Assembly: GCA_028279515.1 (NCBI GenBank)
Contig: JANQNQ010000005.1
Location: 310,001-374,000, forward strand
Length of the DNA stretch: 64,000 bases
Origin: Flavobacteriaceae bacterium
GTDB taxonomy: Bacteria; Bacteroidota; Bacteroidia; Flavobacteriales; Flavobacteriaceae
Direction: 5' to 3'
Below, one piece after another: positions 43,624 to 53,669 of this stretch (its first letter is position 1; each line of letters starts with the position of its first letter). The notes below the pieces were generated by a model, which worked only from the letters and a program-made list of their open reading frames with translations, did no database searches and was not told where the DNA came from. A program made the translations under genes and the position numbers.

Positions 43624-44592
43624 CTAATTGTATGGTAATTTTACAAAGTACAACTTTTTCTTTCTATAATTGATGACCAATCTGCGCATGGCGATAAACT
43701 CGTACCCTAGTACGCCATCTATTTTCGTGCCATAAGCTTCATTCATTTTTCGCAAGTTGGTGATGATAGTTCGCATGACACCGCAATACACTCGATCCGT
43801 TAGTTTTACTCCGTACAGTTTCCCGGCAAGAACCTCGATCTTTCGTTGGTCCATTCCCCTGAGTTTAATACGCTTGATAGGTCTAAATTTCTTCAATACT
43901 TTTTTAGAAACCGATTTGCTTAGTTGGTTGATCTCGGCACCCGTATCCAGCGCAAAGTTAAGCGATTCTCCATTGACCGATCCTTGCAAAACAATGCTGT
44001 GTTTCTTGAGTTTGAAATCAACACTGTCGGTTACTTTTTCAAGAAACAGATGGGTATCGATTCGGTTGCCTTTTCGGTCGGTTTTGAATAGGGTGATCTG
44101 TTTTAGATAGAAATCGATAAATACCTCGTATTCCTTTAAGATATCATAACCTATGATACCGATCAATCGAATTTTTTTCGTCTTTTCGAGATGAGATAGA
44201 TTGATGATCTGTGCGTTCTTATGTTTAATGTTGAAGTCTCTTAGTAGGAATTCGGGAACTCTTTTTTCATCACTAATGGACACGGCACCATTGACACCAG
44301 CTCCTGTCTTTGAAGAATACGAATTGTATGATTTTTTAAAATGTACTTCATTTAGAAGCAAGCCCTCAGATCCTGTGTCGATGATGAAGTTGCCCACTTG
44401 CCCATAGGTTTTGGCTTCGACCACGATCAAATGGTCCACCAATTTAAATGGAATTCGGGTTGTGTGCTCTGTGAGCACCTCGACTTTGGTAAATTGAATG
44501 TCATCAATCGGACTCGTTGACGCCAATGCGCTTTGAAGTTGTATTCCAAGCAGGAACACAAGTGCATATAGAAAGGTTGGCTTAGGCATCAA
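43624..44592 (-). CDS. Exported retropepsin-like aspartyl protease, two lobes in one chain
   Basis: 322 residues with a signal peptide (about 1-25). Two aspartyl protease active-site motifs are present: FIIDTGSEGL (Asp72) and FALDTGAEI (Asp216), with IGIIGYDIL and DGVLGYEFI as the matching hydrophobic-glycine motifs. Retroviral-type proteases work as dimers; here both halves are fused, as in pepsin. It probably acts in the periplasm. It shares an operon-like arrangement with the triple CBM48-like protein (3-base gap). Substrate unknown. Confidence 0.85.
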   Translation of the reverse strand: MMPKPTFLYALVFLLGIQLQSALASTSPIDDIQFTKVEVLTEHTTRIPFKLVDHLIVVEAKTYGQVGNFIIDTGSEGLLLNEVHFKKSYNSYSSKTGAGVNGAVSISDEKRVPEFLLRDFNIKHKNAQIINLSHLEKTKKIRLIGIIGYDILKEYEVFIDFYLKQITLFKTDRKGNRIDTHLFLEKVTDSVDFKLKKHSIVLQGSVNGESLNFALDTGAEINQLSKSVSKKVLKKFRPIKRIKLRGMDQRKIEVLAGKLYGVKLTDRVYCGVMRTIITNLRKMNEAYGTKIDGVLGYEFIAMRRLVINYRKKKLYFVKLPYN

Positions 44593-44654
44593 GAGTGGTC
44601 TTTTATTAAAAGACTGATTTGCTCGAGATGCGTTACACCTTTTAAGAGGTTATT

Positions 44655-45314
44655 TTAGTTTTTTAACTTTTGATTAAGGATGCTGATCAAACTATCGCAA
44701 AGTGAGACCCCTTTTTCAGATTCTTTGAGTTGAATCTTACTCGATGCTGAAAGGCTCTGAATAATACTCTTAAGCAGTTTTTCATTTTCAAACGGAAACT
44801 TCCCTTCACGCATCAAGTCAAAATTAGCATGATGAATATAGTAGTCACCTAGGTATTCTTTGTGAATATTGTCTTGGCGGTCGTACGCTCTTTTTATCTG
44901 CGGAATGTCGTATGAATAATACCTTTGAATGGATGTCTTTAGTTTGAAGTCTTTAAAAAGACGAAGGTCTCCAGAGTTGATTAAGGTATTGAAAGTCACA
45001 TCTTGTGGGTGAAACTCGATGGCATTCGATACTTTGAAGATGTTGTTGATGAGGCGCATTTTCTGGTCAGAATCACTATTCAAATGCGGAACCACTTCAT
45101 CAGCTACTTTTGCAAAATCGGTCAACTGGGTTACGTTAGTTTCAAGGTTTTGGCGGTCGGCTTCGATGTCGCTTTTCAGGTTTTCGAGATAAGTTTGTTT
45201 TAGCGTGCTGTCCTTTTGATTTTCGGCGCATCGATTCATGCTAAAGGCGATGGTGATACCGATGATGACGATTAGGATCTCACCAAACGCATACTGCCAG
45301 TTGATTTTTTTCAT
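44655..45314 (-). CDS. DUF6090-type single-helix membrane protein
   Basis: From Met at 45314 the protein is 219 residues; an upstream in-frame ATG at 45371 would start within the groL terminator and is rejected. An N-terminal membrane helix lies in the conserved stretch YAFGEILIVIIGITIAFSMN (about 7-26), followed by a helical soluble domain. This N-terminus is characteristic of DUF6090 proteins, common in multiple copies in Bacteroidota. Function is unknown. It lies 62 bases before the aspartyl protease gene on the same strand. Confidence 0.75.
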   Translation of the reverse strand: MKKINWQYAFGEILIVIIGITIAFSMNRCAENQKDSTLKQTYLENLKSDIEADRQNLETNVTQLTDFAKVADEVVPHLNSDSDQKMRLINNIFKVSNAIEFHPQDVTFNTLINSGDLRLFKDFKLKTSIQRYYSYDIPQIKRAYDRQDNIHKEYLGDYYIHHANFDLMREGKFPFENEKLLKSIIQSLSASSKIQLKESEKGVSLCDSLISILNQKLKN

Positions 45315-45353
45315 GAGCTGGTTGTTTGTTATAAAGCTATGAAAATCAAAGGT

Positions 45354-45384
45354 CAAAAAAAACCGCCTCATGTTAGAGGCGGTT
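45354..45384 (-). terminator. Terminator after groL
   Basis: On the minus strand AACCGCCTC pairs with GAGGCGGTT around a 6-base loop and is followed by eight T. It separates groL from the DUF6090-type gene. Confidence 0.9.
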
Positions 45385-45410
45385 CGGTCTATATAAATGA
45401 GATCTTTCGA

Positions 45411-47057
<1,647 letters not shown>

Positions 47058-47061
47058 TTAA

Positions 47062-47087
47062 GCTTTGGTCGATGGTAATGCCAAAGC
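47062..47087 (-). repeat. Inverted repeat between groS and groL
   Basis: GCTTTGG (47062-47068) and CCAAAGC (47081-47087) enclose 12 bases, 17-42 bases before the groL ATG. It would form an mRNA hairpin between the two cistrons, possibly affecting processing or the GroES:GroEL ratio. Confidence 0.5.
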
Positions 47088-47143
47088 GAATAGTTAGTGT
47101 TTAATGAATAAGGTTTTTGAAATACAATGTACTTGTGGTTCGA

Positions 47144-47422
47144 TTAAACGATTGCAAGCAAGTCGCTTTCGCGCATCATAAGATAGTCTTTGCCATCTAG
47201 CTTTAGTTCGGTACCGGCGTATTTTCCATAAAGAACAGTTTCACCAACTTTTACGGTTACTGCAGCATCCTTTGTACCAGGACCTACAGCAACGACCACA
47301 CCTTTTTGAGGCTTTTCTTTAGCGGTGTCAGGAATGATGATCCCTGAGGCCGTTGTGGTTTCAGCTTCAACAGGCTCGATAAGAACTCTGTCTGCAAGCG
47401 GTTTAATGTTGACTTTACTCAT
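47144..47422 (-). CDS. groS: Co-chaperonin GroES
   Basis: 92 residues. [11 protein letters not shown], the mobile loop [22 protein letters not shown], and [14 protein letters not shown] with EKx-type end [14 protein letters not shown] are standard GroES segments. It caps GroEL. Its own promoter region follows a terminator after secG. Confidence 0.98.
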   Translation of the reverse strand: MSKVNIKPLADRVLIEPVEAETTTASGIIIPDTAKEKPQKGVVVAVGPGTKDAAVTVKVGETVLYGKYAGTELKLDGKDYLMMRESDLLAIV

Positions 47423-47471
47423 CGTTGTATAATTTTTTGATTAATTATGTTACTATATATAGTTGTACTGT

Positions 47472-47500
47472 TTGGCAGAAATTATGCCAATGCAAATTTA
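47472..47500 (-). promoter_or_regulatory. Probable groS promoter box and overlapping palindrome
   Basis: TAAATTTG (47500-47493 on the minus strand) fits the -7 box. Immediately downstream, at the predicted transcription start, TTGGCA and TGCCAA (47472-47477 and 47485-47490) form an inverted repeat with a 7-base spacer. This is not a CIRCE element. The -33 position has TTT instead of TTG. Confidence 0.5.
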
Positions 47501-47518
47501 CTGACACATTGTGAAAAT

Positions 47519-47555
47519 AAAAATGCCAGCTTGTCATAAGCTGGCATTTTTATTT
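47519..47555. terminator. Terminator after secG
   Basis: AAAAATGCCAGCTT pairs with AAGCTGGCATTTTT around a 5-base loop. T runs occur on both strands. It lies 18 bases after the secG stop and before the groS promoter. Confidence 0.9.
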
Positions 47556-47572
47556 TATGTTCGAAACAACGC

Positions 47573-47926
47573 TTAGTTGTTAGTGTCACTATCGTCGTTA
47601 GTAGCAGGGTCAGTTGCTGGTGTATCAGTGTCAACTGGCTGCGTTGTTTGTTGCTGATCTCCGTCTAATAGTTTCGAGTTGTCTGCGGCGCCACCAGAGA
47701 TGGTTACGTTAGACAAAAGGATCAATGCCAATAACAAAGTGGCTAGAATCCAAGTACTCTTATCTAGGAAATCTGTCGTTTTTTGAACTCCACCTAATTG
47801 CTGTGTTCCGCTCCCGCCAAAAGAAGACGAAAGTCCGCCACCTTTTGGATTCTGCACCATAATTACTAGCACTAACAAGAATGCTACGATAATTATCAAT
47901 CCTAAAAATATATTAAATGTAGTCAT
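47573..47926 (-). CDS. secG: Preprotein translocase subunit SecG
   Basis: 117 residues with two membrane helices (about 4-24 and 56-76), and between them the conserved MVQNPKGGGLSSSFGGSGTQQLGG segment around 23-46. The acidic, Thr-rich C-terminal tail (about 80-117) is longer than in E. coli and common in Bacteroidota. SecG assists SecYEG translocation. It is 6 bases after a TPR protein gene. Confidence 0.93.
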   Translation of the reverse strand: MTTFNIFLGLIIIVAFLLVLVIMVQNPKGGGLSSSFGGSGTQQLGGVQKTTDFLDKSTWILATLLLALILLSNVTISGGAADNSKLLDGDQQQTTQPVDTDTPATDPATNDDSDTNN

Positions 47927-47932
47927 TAGAAA

Positions 47933-48868
47933 TTATGAATTATTTTGTTGTAACTTTTTTACTGCTTTAATTTGGTCTGCAAAGAAACCACTTTTTTCTG
48001 GATATTTCAAACTTAATATCTTATAGGCTTGAATGGCCTTTTTGTACTTTTTTTGCTCTAAATAAACCTTGGCCAAAGTCTCGGTCATCAACTGGTTTTT
48101 ATCGATGCTAACCTGCTCTGCCAGATTGACTTCACTGGTCTGTTTTTTAACCGGAACGATCTTCGGACTCTTCTCAATAAAACGATCGATAAGTGCGAAT
48201 TTATCCTGCTTGGTTTGGTCTACTGAATCGGGCGTTGAAACTTCCTCTGAAAGGGCTGTTTCTTCCGTTTCTTCTTTGGCTTCTTCTCTAATAATTGGTT
48301 TGAAGGAAGAGAGCTTTAACCACTCGTTGAATGAATGTGTTTCGGTCTTGTCAAAAGACAGGGGTTTGCCAAGTTGAAGTGTTTCTTCTGGACTGGTTTC
48401 TTGCTGAGGTGTTTCGGTCGTAGCGACCTTTTCTTCTTCAACCGTTTCAACGGGTGTTTCTTTGGGTTGAAATAACTCAGGATCCAACACGGCTTTCGCT
48501 TCTGACAACTTCGTGCGCAACGAATTTTCCATCGCTAGGTTCATGTCGGGTTCTACGACATCGGCTTCCACTTCAATTCCTTTAAGATCAAAAGACTGCT
48601 CCTTGATCTTTTCTGAAACTTTATGCTGCAAGAATTTTTTCGACGTGATAAAATCAAATAAAATATCGCGGTCGGTTGTGTAGGCCGCCGCAGTTTTTAG
48701 CGCCTGATTGTACTTGAAACTGTCTTGATTTTTCAGTCCTTTAAGATGTACCGCCCGTGCCGATTGAAAATACGGAAACTCCTTGATGATCGTCGCGACA
48801 GCTTCAGTTTGCTGTTCATTGATCTTCTCGGGTTTTTGAAGCAGGTATGTGAAGTCTGAAATGTTCAT
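47933..48868 (-). CDS. Cytoplasmic TPR-like protein of unknown function between lptE and secG
   Basis: 311 residues and no signal peptide. A conserved N-terminal helical region (about 1-90, with EFPYFQSARAVHLKGLKNQDSFKYNQALK) is followed by a long Glu/Thr-rich low-complexity linker (about 125-235) and one C-terminal TPR motif (LAKVYLEQKKYKKAIQAYKILSLKYPE, about 268-295). The ATG starts directly after the lptE stop with no gap, and secG follows after 6 bases. The gene order is conserved in Flavobacteriia, but no function is known to me. Confidence 0.75.
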   Translation of the reverse strand: MNISDFTYLLQKPEKINEQQTEAVATIIKEFPYFQSARAVHLKGLKNQDSFKYNQALKTAAAYTTDRDILFDFITSKKFLQHKVSEKIKEQSFDLKGIEVEADVVEPDMNLAMENSLRTKLSEAKAVLDPELFQPKETPVETVEEEKVATTETPQQETSPEETLQLGKPLSFDKTETHSFNEWLKLSSFKPIIREEAKEETEETALSEEVSTPDSVDQTKQDKFALIDRFIEKSPKIVPVKKQTSEVNLAEQVSIDKNQLMTETLAKVYLEQKKYKKAIQAYKILSLKYPEKSGFFADQIKAVKKLQQNNS

Positions 48869-49375
48869 TTACCAGTTGGCCAAAGAAGCGTTAAATATGT
48901 CTTGTAAAAGTCGCTCAAAGATGACGTCTTGGGCTTCAGCCTTAACACTTTCTAACTGTGTTGTCGCTGGAAAATCATAGAAAAACGAAAAGCGTCTGTC
49001 AAAGTTAGACTCTTCGTCTTTGATGCTCGTGTAACGAACCTGCACACCAATAGTTAATCGGTTTTGTGCAGCGGTTTGATTGGCTGTTGCCGACATCGGA
49101 CTCACGCGGTACTCGACAATCTCTCCTTCAAAGATAAGGTCACCGTTACTCTTCACCAATTTAAGATTGGTCTGATTAAGAAACAGGTCCTGAAGGGCAA
49201 AAGTGAAATCCCTGTCCAAGCCCGGTTCAATGATGGGTGCGTTATTCGGGAAAAAATTGACCTGATAGGTTTCTGTTCCTTCTGGAATATTGGCTCCCGT
49301 GAATGAGTAGGCTCCGCATCCAACCATTACCACGGTCGAAATAGCAAAAAGCACGATGATCGAGATTCTCTTCAT
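48869..49375 (-). CDS. lptE: LPS-assembly lipoprotein LptE family
   Basis: From Met at 49375 the protein is 168 residues; the ATG at 49390 adds five residues before the signal. The lipobox is MVGC, followed by GAYSFTGANIPEGTETYQVNFFPNNAP, the recognised start of Bacteroidota LptE proteins. LptE plugs LptD in the outer membrane and helps insert LPS. It lies in the operon miaB-sigma-54 activator-lptE-TPR protein-secG. Confidence 0.9.
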   Translation of the reverse strand: MKRISIIVLFAISTVVMVGCGAYSFTGANIPEGTETYQVNFFPNNAPIIEPGLDRDFTFALQDLFLNQTNLKLVKSNGDLIFEGEIVEYRVSPMSATANQTAAQNRLTIGVQVRYTSIKDEESNFDRRFSFFYDFPATTQLESVKAEAQDVIFERLLQDIFNASLANW

Positions 49376-49395
49376 ATGTTTTGTTGTCACAACCT

Positions 49396-50682
49396 TTACA
49401 GGTCGTATTGTTTTATTTTTCGATAGAGTGTTCGCTCTGAAATTCCTAATTCTCTGGCGGCTGCTTTTCGTTTGCCTTTATTGCGCTCTAGTGCTTTGAT
49501 GATCAGCTCTAGTTCTTTGTCTTGAAGTGATAGGGTCTCTTCTTCGACGATCTCTTCGGCAAAATGGTACTTGTCCTGTGTAGGTTGCACCGGTGTTGCC
49601 GGGATAGGTGTAACCGGGGTAACAGTTGTTTGTGCTTGCTGCGGAATATGTAATACCTCCATGGCGTCTTCCATACTCTCTACAGAAGCTTCCTCTTCTC
49701 CATAGATCTTTTGGATCAAGCCTTCATTTTCTTTCTGAACCTCTTTCGAATTGCCATGTTGCATCAGTTCCATGGTCAGCTTCTTCAAATCGTTGAGGTC
49801 ATTCTTCATGTCAAACAGCACCTTGTACAGGATCTCGCGTTCACTGCTAAAATCGCTCTTAGATTCTTTCGGGTCGATGACCGCAGGCAGATTGCTTCCA
49901 GCGTTTGGCAAATACCCAGAGAGGGTTGCTGCGTCGATCATTCTGTTTTGTTCAAGAACGGAAACTTGCTCCGCTACATTGCGCAACTGTCTAATATTTC
50001 CGCTCCAACGATAATTAAGTAACATTCTGACCGCATTCTCATCCAGTCGAATGGTGGGCATTTTGTACTTCTGGGCAAAGTCGGCCGCAAACTTTCTAAA
50101 TAGTAAGTGAATGTCTTCCTGGCGCTCGCGCAAAGGCGGCAAGTTGATCTCTACAGTACTCAATCGGTAGTAGAGATCTTCGCGAAATTTTTCCTTTTTA
50201 ATAGCTTCGAACATCTGCACATTGGTCGCAGCGACGATACGTACGTCCGTTTTCTGAACCTTAGAAGAACCTACTTTGATAAACTCTCCGTTTTCCAAAA
50301 CACGTAACAAACGCACTTGTGTTGGAAGGGGGAGTTCACCTACTTCATCTAAGAAGATGGTACCGCCATCGGCCACTTCAAAATACCCACTACGGGTAGA
50401 TGTCGCACCCGTAAAGGCACCTTTTTCGTGTCCGAAAAGCTCACTGTCGATCGTTCCTTCAGGAATAGCACCGCAGTTAACCGCGATGTACTTTCCGTGC
50501 TTTCGATGCGACAGCTGGTGTATGATCTTTGGAATACTTTCTTTACCCACACCACTTTCTCCTGTAACCAATACCGAGATGTCTGTAGGTGCAACCTGAA
50601 TCGCCTTTTCGATGGCGCGGTTGAGCCCAGCATCGTTACCGATGATTCCAAAACGTTGTTTTATGGCTTGAACTGATTCCAT
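49396..50682 (-). CDS. Sigma-54-dependent transcriptional activator without receiver domain
   Basis: From Met at 50682 the protein is 428 residues; upstream codons to 50772 overlap miaB in another frame and are rejected. The AAA+ domain begins almost at the N-terminus: Walker A GESGVGKE (about 40), the sigma-54 contact loop GAFTGA (about 85), Walker B TIFLDE and the arginine region FREDLYYRL. A Pro/Thr/Val-rich linker (about 350-375) leads to a Fis-type helix-turn-helix (RKAAARELGISERTLYRKIK). It lacks a phosphorylation or ligand-binding domain, so the signal is not evident. It activates RpoN-dependent promoters. Confidence 0.93.
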   Translation of the reverse strand: MESVQAIKQRFGIIGNDAGLNRAIEKAIQVAPTDISVLVTGESGVGKESIPKIIHQLSHRKHGKYIAVNCGAIPEGTIDSELFGHEKGAFTGATSTRSGYFEVADGGTIFLDEVGELPLPTQVRLLRVLENGEFIKVGSSKVQKTDVRIVAATNVQMFEAIKKEKFREDLYYRLSTVEINLPPLRERQEDIHLLFRKFAADFAQKYKMPTIRLDENAVRMLLNYRWSGNIRQLRNVAEQVSVLEQNRMIDAATLSGYLPNAGSNLPAVIDPKESKSDFSSEREILYKVLFDMKNDLNDLKKLTMELMQHGNSKEVQKENEGLIQKIYGEEEASVESMEDAMEVLHIPQQAQTTVTPVTPIPATPVQPTQDKYHFAEEIVEEETLSLQDKELELIIKALERNKGKRKAAARELGISERTLYRKIKQYDL

Positions 50683-50717
50683 TTGTTTTTTTGATTTAGA
50701 GGAAGGTGGCCTGCCTC

Positions 50718-52163
50718 TTAGTTGTTTTCTGAATGCCCAATGGCCTCGCCGATAAGCGTGGCAGAGGTGCACTCATTGATCTTCACATTGACGAAGTCAC
50801 CTACTTTGTAGTGTTCTTTCGGGAAGACCACTACGGTATTCTGAGTGTTGCGACCCATCCAGTGTTGATCCGATTTTTTAGAGTTGCCTTCGATCAAGAC
50901 CTCTTCGGTCTTACCGACATGCTGTAGTGTACGATACGCACTGTGTTTTTGTTGCAAGTTGATTACCTCAGTAAGACGTCTCTTTTTGACTTCTTCAGGA
51001 ATGTCATCTTCCATCTTACGAGCTGCCAACGTACCTGGGCGTTCTGAATAGGCAAACATGAAACCAAAGTCATATTTAACATACTCCATTAGTGACAGGG
51101 TGTCTTGATGATCTTCTTCGGTCTCTGTTGGGAAACCAGTGATCATATCTTGAGAGATGCCACACTCTGGGAGTATCTTACGAATGTTGTCAATCAATTC
51201 GAAATATTCTTCCCGCGTGTGCAGACGATTCATCTCTTTTAGCATTCGGTTGCTTCCACTTTGAACAGGCAAGTGAATGTATTTGCAAATATTGCGATAC
51301 GCCGCCATGGTCTCGATCACGTCGAGTGTCATGTCCTGCGGATTGGAGGTCGAGAAGCGAATACGCATCTTCGGTTGTGCCTCGGCCACCATGCTCAACA
51401 GTTTGGCAAAGTTTACCGAAGTAGCTTTTTCCATTTCGGAAGCTTTTTCGAAATCCTTCTTCAAACCACCACCATACCAAAGGTAGCTGTCGACATTTTG
51501 CCCTAAAAGGGTTATCTCTTTAAAACCTCTCTCCCAAAGGTCATTTACCTCTTCGATGATCGATTGTGGGTCACGACTACGTTCTCTTCCTCTGGTAAAA
51601 GGTACTACACAGAAGGTGCACATATTGTCACAACCACGAGTAATCGATACAAAGGCAGACACGCCATTACTATTTAATCGAACAGGAGCAATGTCTCCGT
51701 AAGTCTCTTCTTTAGACAGAATAACGTTGACAGCGTTGCGTCCTTCGTCGATTTCTTTTACCAAATTCGGAAGGTCCTTATAGGCATCCGGTCCAACTAC
51801 CATATCAACGATCTTTTCCTCTTCCAAGAACTTGCTTTTAAGACGTTCTGCCATGCAGCCCAATACACCAACTTTCATGTCGGGATTGATCTTTTTGACC
51901 GCGTTGAATTTCTCCAAACGCTTGCGCACAGTTTGTTCGGCTTTGTCTCTAATAGAGCAAGTATTTACCAATACAAGGTCGGCCTCCTCTAATTGTTGGG
52001 TGGTATTGAATCCTTCATTGGCAAGGATCGAAGCAACGATCTCGCTGTCTGAAAAATTCATTTGGCAACCATAGCTTTCAATGTATAGCTTACGGCTGTT
52101 ATCTGTTTTTTGTTGGGTGACAAGGGTTTCTCCTTGTTTGTTCTCGTCAATTACCTTCTCCAT
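50718..52163 (-). CDS. miaB: tRNA-2-methylthio-N6-dimethylallyladenosine synthase
   Basis: 481 residues. The N-terminal UPF0004 cysteines lie in [17 protein letters not shown] and LGCMAE; the radical SAM motif is CDNMCTFC; the C-terminal TRAM domain includes [11 protein letters not shown]. It adds a methylthio group to i6A37 of tRNAs that read UNN codons. It is the first gene of the minus-strand operon ending at secG and has a clear -7 box upstream. Confidence 0.97.
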   Translation of the reverse strand: MEKVIDENKQGETLVTQQKTDNSRKLYIESYGCQMNFSDSEIVASILANEGFNTTQQLEEADLVLVNTCSIRDKAEQTVRKRLEKFNAVKKINPDMKVGVLGCMAERLKSKFLEEEKIVDMVVGPDAYKDLPNLVKEIDEGRNAVNVILSKEETYGDIAPVRLNSNGVSAFVSITRGCDNMCTFCVVPFTRGRERSRDPQSIIEEVNDLWERGFKEITLLGQNVDSYLWYGGGLKKDFEKASEMEKATSVNFAKLLSMVAEAQPKMRIRFSTSNPQDMTLDVIETMAAYRNICKYIHLPVQSGSNRMLKEMNRLHTREEYFELIDNIRKILPECGISQDMITGFPTETEEDHQDTLSLMEYVKYDFGFMFAYSERPGTLAARKMEDDIPEEVKKRRLTEVINLQQKHSAYRTLQHVGKTEEVLIEGNSKKSDQHWMGRNTQNTVVVFPKEHYKVGDFVNVKINECTSATLIGEAIGHSENN

Positions 52164-52201
52164 AGGTTTAATAATGCCTTATTGCGTTATCAAATAGGGT
52201 G

Positions 52202-52209
52202 CAAAGATA
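52202..52209 (-). promoter_or_regulatory. Probable -7 box of the miaB operon
   Basis: TATCTTTG on the minus strand matches TAnnTTTG, about 39 bases before the miaB ATG, giving a leader of about 30 bases. No clear TTG lies 19 bases upstream. Confidence 0.5.
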
Positions 52210-52308
52210 TGTTTTTATGCGAAGAAGTGACAGAATGTCAGCATAATTTTAACGCAACCTTTTGATTTGATTTTCATCTCTTTTAAACAAAAACAAAACA
52301 ACCAAGCA

Positions 52309-53553
52309 ATGATGAGAACAAAAAGTATGATGAGTTGTTTAGTGGCGGTGCTGCTATTCACCTCGTGTGACAAAGACGAATACGAACTGGTCAATGTGGC
52401 TACGCCGGTAACGCAGAGCGTGGCAGAATTTAGGGCTTCTGTGAATGTTGAGTCTCCGCAAGACATTCAAGAGTCAGGTAAGATCTACTCTTATGAGAAT
52501 TTTATTCTGGTCGGAGATAAAAATCGAGGTATTCATATTATTGACAATCGCATCGCGACCGATCCACAAGCGATTGGATTTATAAATATTCCTCTAAACA
52601 ATGACATGTCGGTCAAGAATGATATTCTTTATGCCGATAGCGGAACGGACATCGTGGTGTTTGACATTTCGGATATGACCAATATCACGCAGGTGGGAAG
52701 AGCAAATGATGTTTTGTATAACTATTTTGAATATCCAGCCGAAGCTGATAGAGTAAACTGGGAGGGATATGATTACAATGGGGTCATTGTCGATTGGGTT
52801 GTCGAGGCCAAATACATTAAAAAAGAAGACGATATCCAGTTTTTGGCGAATTCAGAAGACAGCGCTTTTGATGGTTCAACCACAGGGCAGGGTGGCTCGT
52901 TGGCTCGATTTAAGATCGTAGATGATTACTTGTATGCCGTTGATGATTGGAATATCAGAACCTTTGATATTACAACCCTGGCTGAGCCAAATTTGGTACA
53001 TCAGGAAACGGTAAGCTGGTTGGCCGAAACCATCTTTAATACAGGAGATAAATTGTTTATTGGAAGCACGACAGGGATGTTCATTTACGACATCTCAAAT
53101 GCGGCGCAACCGACCTATGTGTCCGAGTTTTTGCATGCTACTTTTTGTGATCCCGTGGTTGTTGATGGCGATTATGCATATGTGACATTGAGAGCAGGGA
53201 ATGAATGTCCAGGATGGACCAACTTTGGCCCACCGCTTGAAAGCCAGTTGAATATTATTGACATCTCTAACATCGCGAACCCAGAACTAGAATCAGTGTA
53301 TCTGATGGATGAACCTTATGGACTTGGTATCAAAGACGAAAAACTTTTTATCTGTGACGGTGATTCTGGATTGAAAGTATATGATAAAACCGACGTGAAC
53401 AGTCTTCAACTTTTAGATCATTTTGAGAACATCAACACTTTTGATGTGATTCCGTTACAAGAGCGACTGGTAATGATCGGAAACAATACGTTGTACCAAT
53501 ATAAGTATAACAATCAGGGTATTGAATTGCTCAGTACCTTCTCTTTAGACTAA
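52309..53553 (+). CDS. LVIVD-repeat beta-propeller lipoprotein
   Basis: From Met at 52309 the protein is 414 residues; the ATG at 52267 adds 14 residues before the signal. The lipobox is LLFTSC. The rest is built of LVIVD-type repeats (IHIIDNRIATDPQAIGF, IVVFDISDMTNITQVG, IRTFDITTLAEPNLV, MFIYDISNAAQPTYV, LNIIDISNIANPELE, LKVYDKTDVNSLQLL), six or more blades of a beta-propeller. It is probably at the outer membrane; family members occur at bacterial surfaces but have no established role. It is followed by a terminator. Confidence 0.88.
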   Translation: MMRTKSMMSCLVAVLLFTSCDKDEYELVNVATPVTQSVAEFRASVNVESPQDIQESGKIYSYENFILVGDKNRGIHIIDNRIATDPQAIGFINIPLNNDMSVKNDILYADSGTDIVVFDISDMTNITQVGRANDVLYNYFEYPAEADRVNWEGYDYNGVIVDWVVEAKYIKKEDDIQFLANSEDSAFDGSTTGQGGSLARFKIVDDYLYAVDDWNIRTFDITTLAEPNLVHQETVSWLAETIFNTGDKLFIGSTTGMFIYDISNAAQPTYVSEFLHATFCDPVVVDGDYAYVTLRAGNECPGWTNFGPPLESQLNIIDISNIANPELESVYLMDEPYGLGIKDEKLFICDGDSGLKVYDKTDVNSLQLLDHFENINTFDVIPLQERLVMIGNNTLYQYKYNNQGIELLSTFSLD

Positions 53554-53572
53554 GTGTTTTTTTATTGAAATT

Positions 53573-53603
53573 TGGAGTCCGCTGTAACGGCGGACTTTTT
53601 TTT
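53573..53603 (+). terminator. Terminator after the LVIVD-repeat gene
   Basis: AGTCCGC pairs with GCGGACT around a 7-base loop and is followed by eight T, about 20 bases after the stop. Confidence 0.88.
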
Positions 53604-53669
53604 GCGCCATATTCTGTGAACGCATAAAATTGATAGAAAAAACTATATTTACCAACTAAACTAACCTTT

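Noticed and set aside
47472-47490. CIRCE element for HrcA
   Set aside because: The arm sequence (TTGGCA) and spacer (7) do not match TTAGCACTC-N9-GAGTGCTAA.
50683-50772. 30-codon extension of the sigma-54 activator
   Set aside because: It overlaps the 3' end of miaB in another frame and the residues do not resemble the family.
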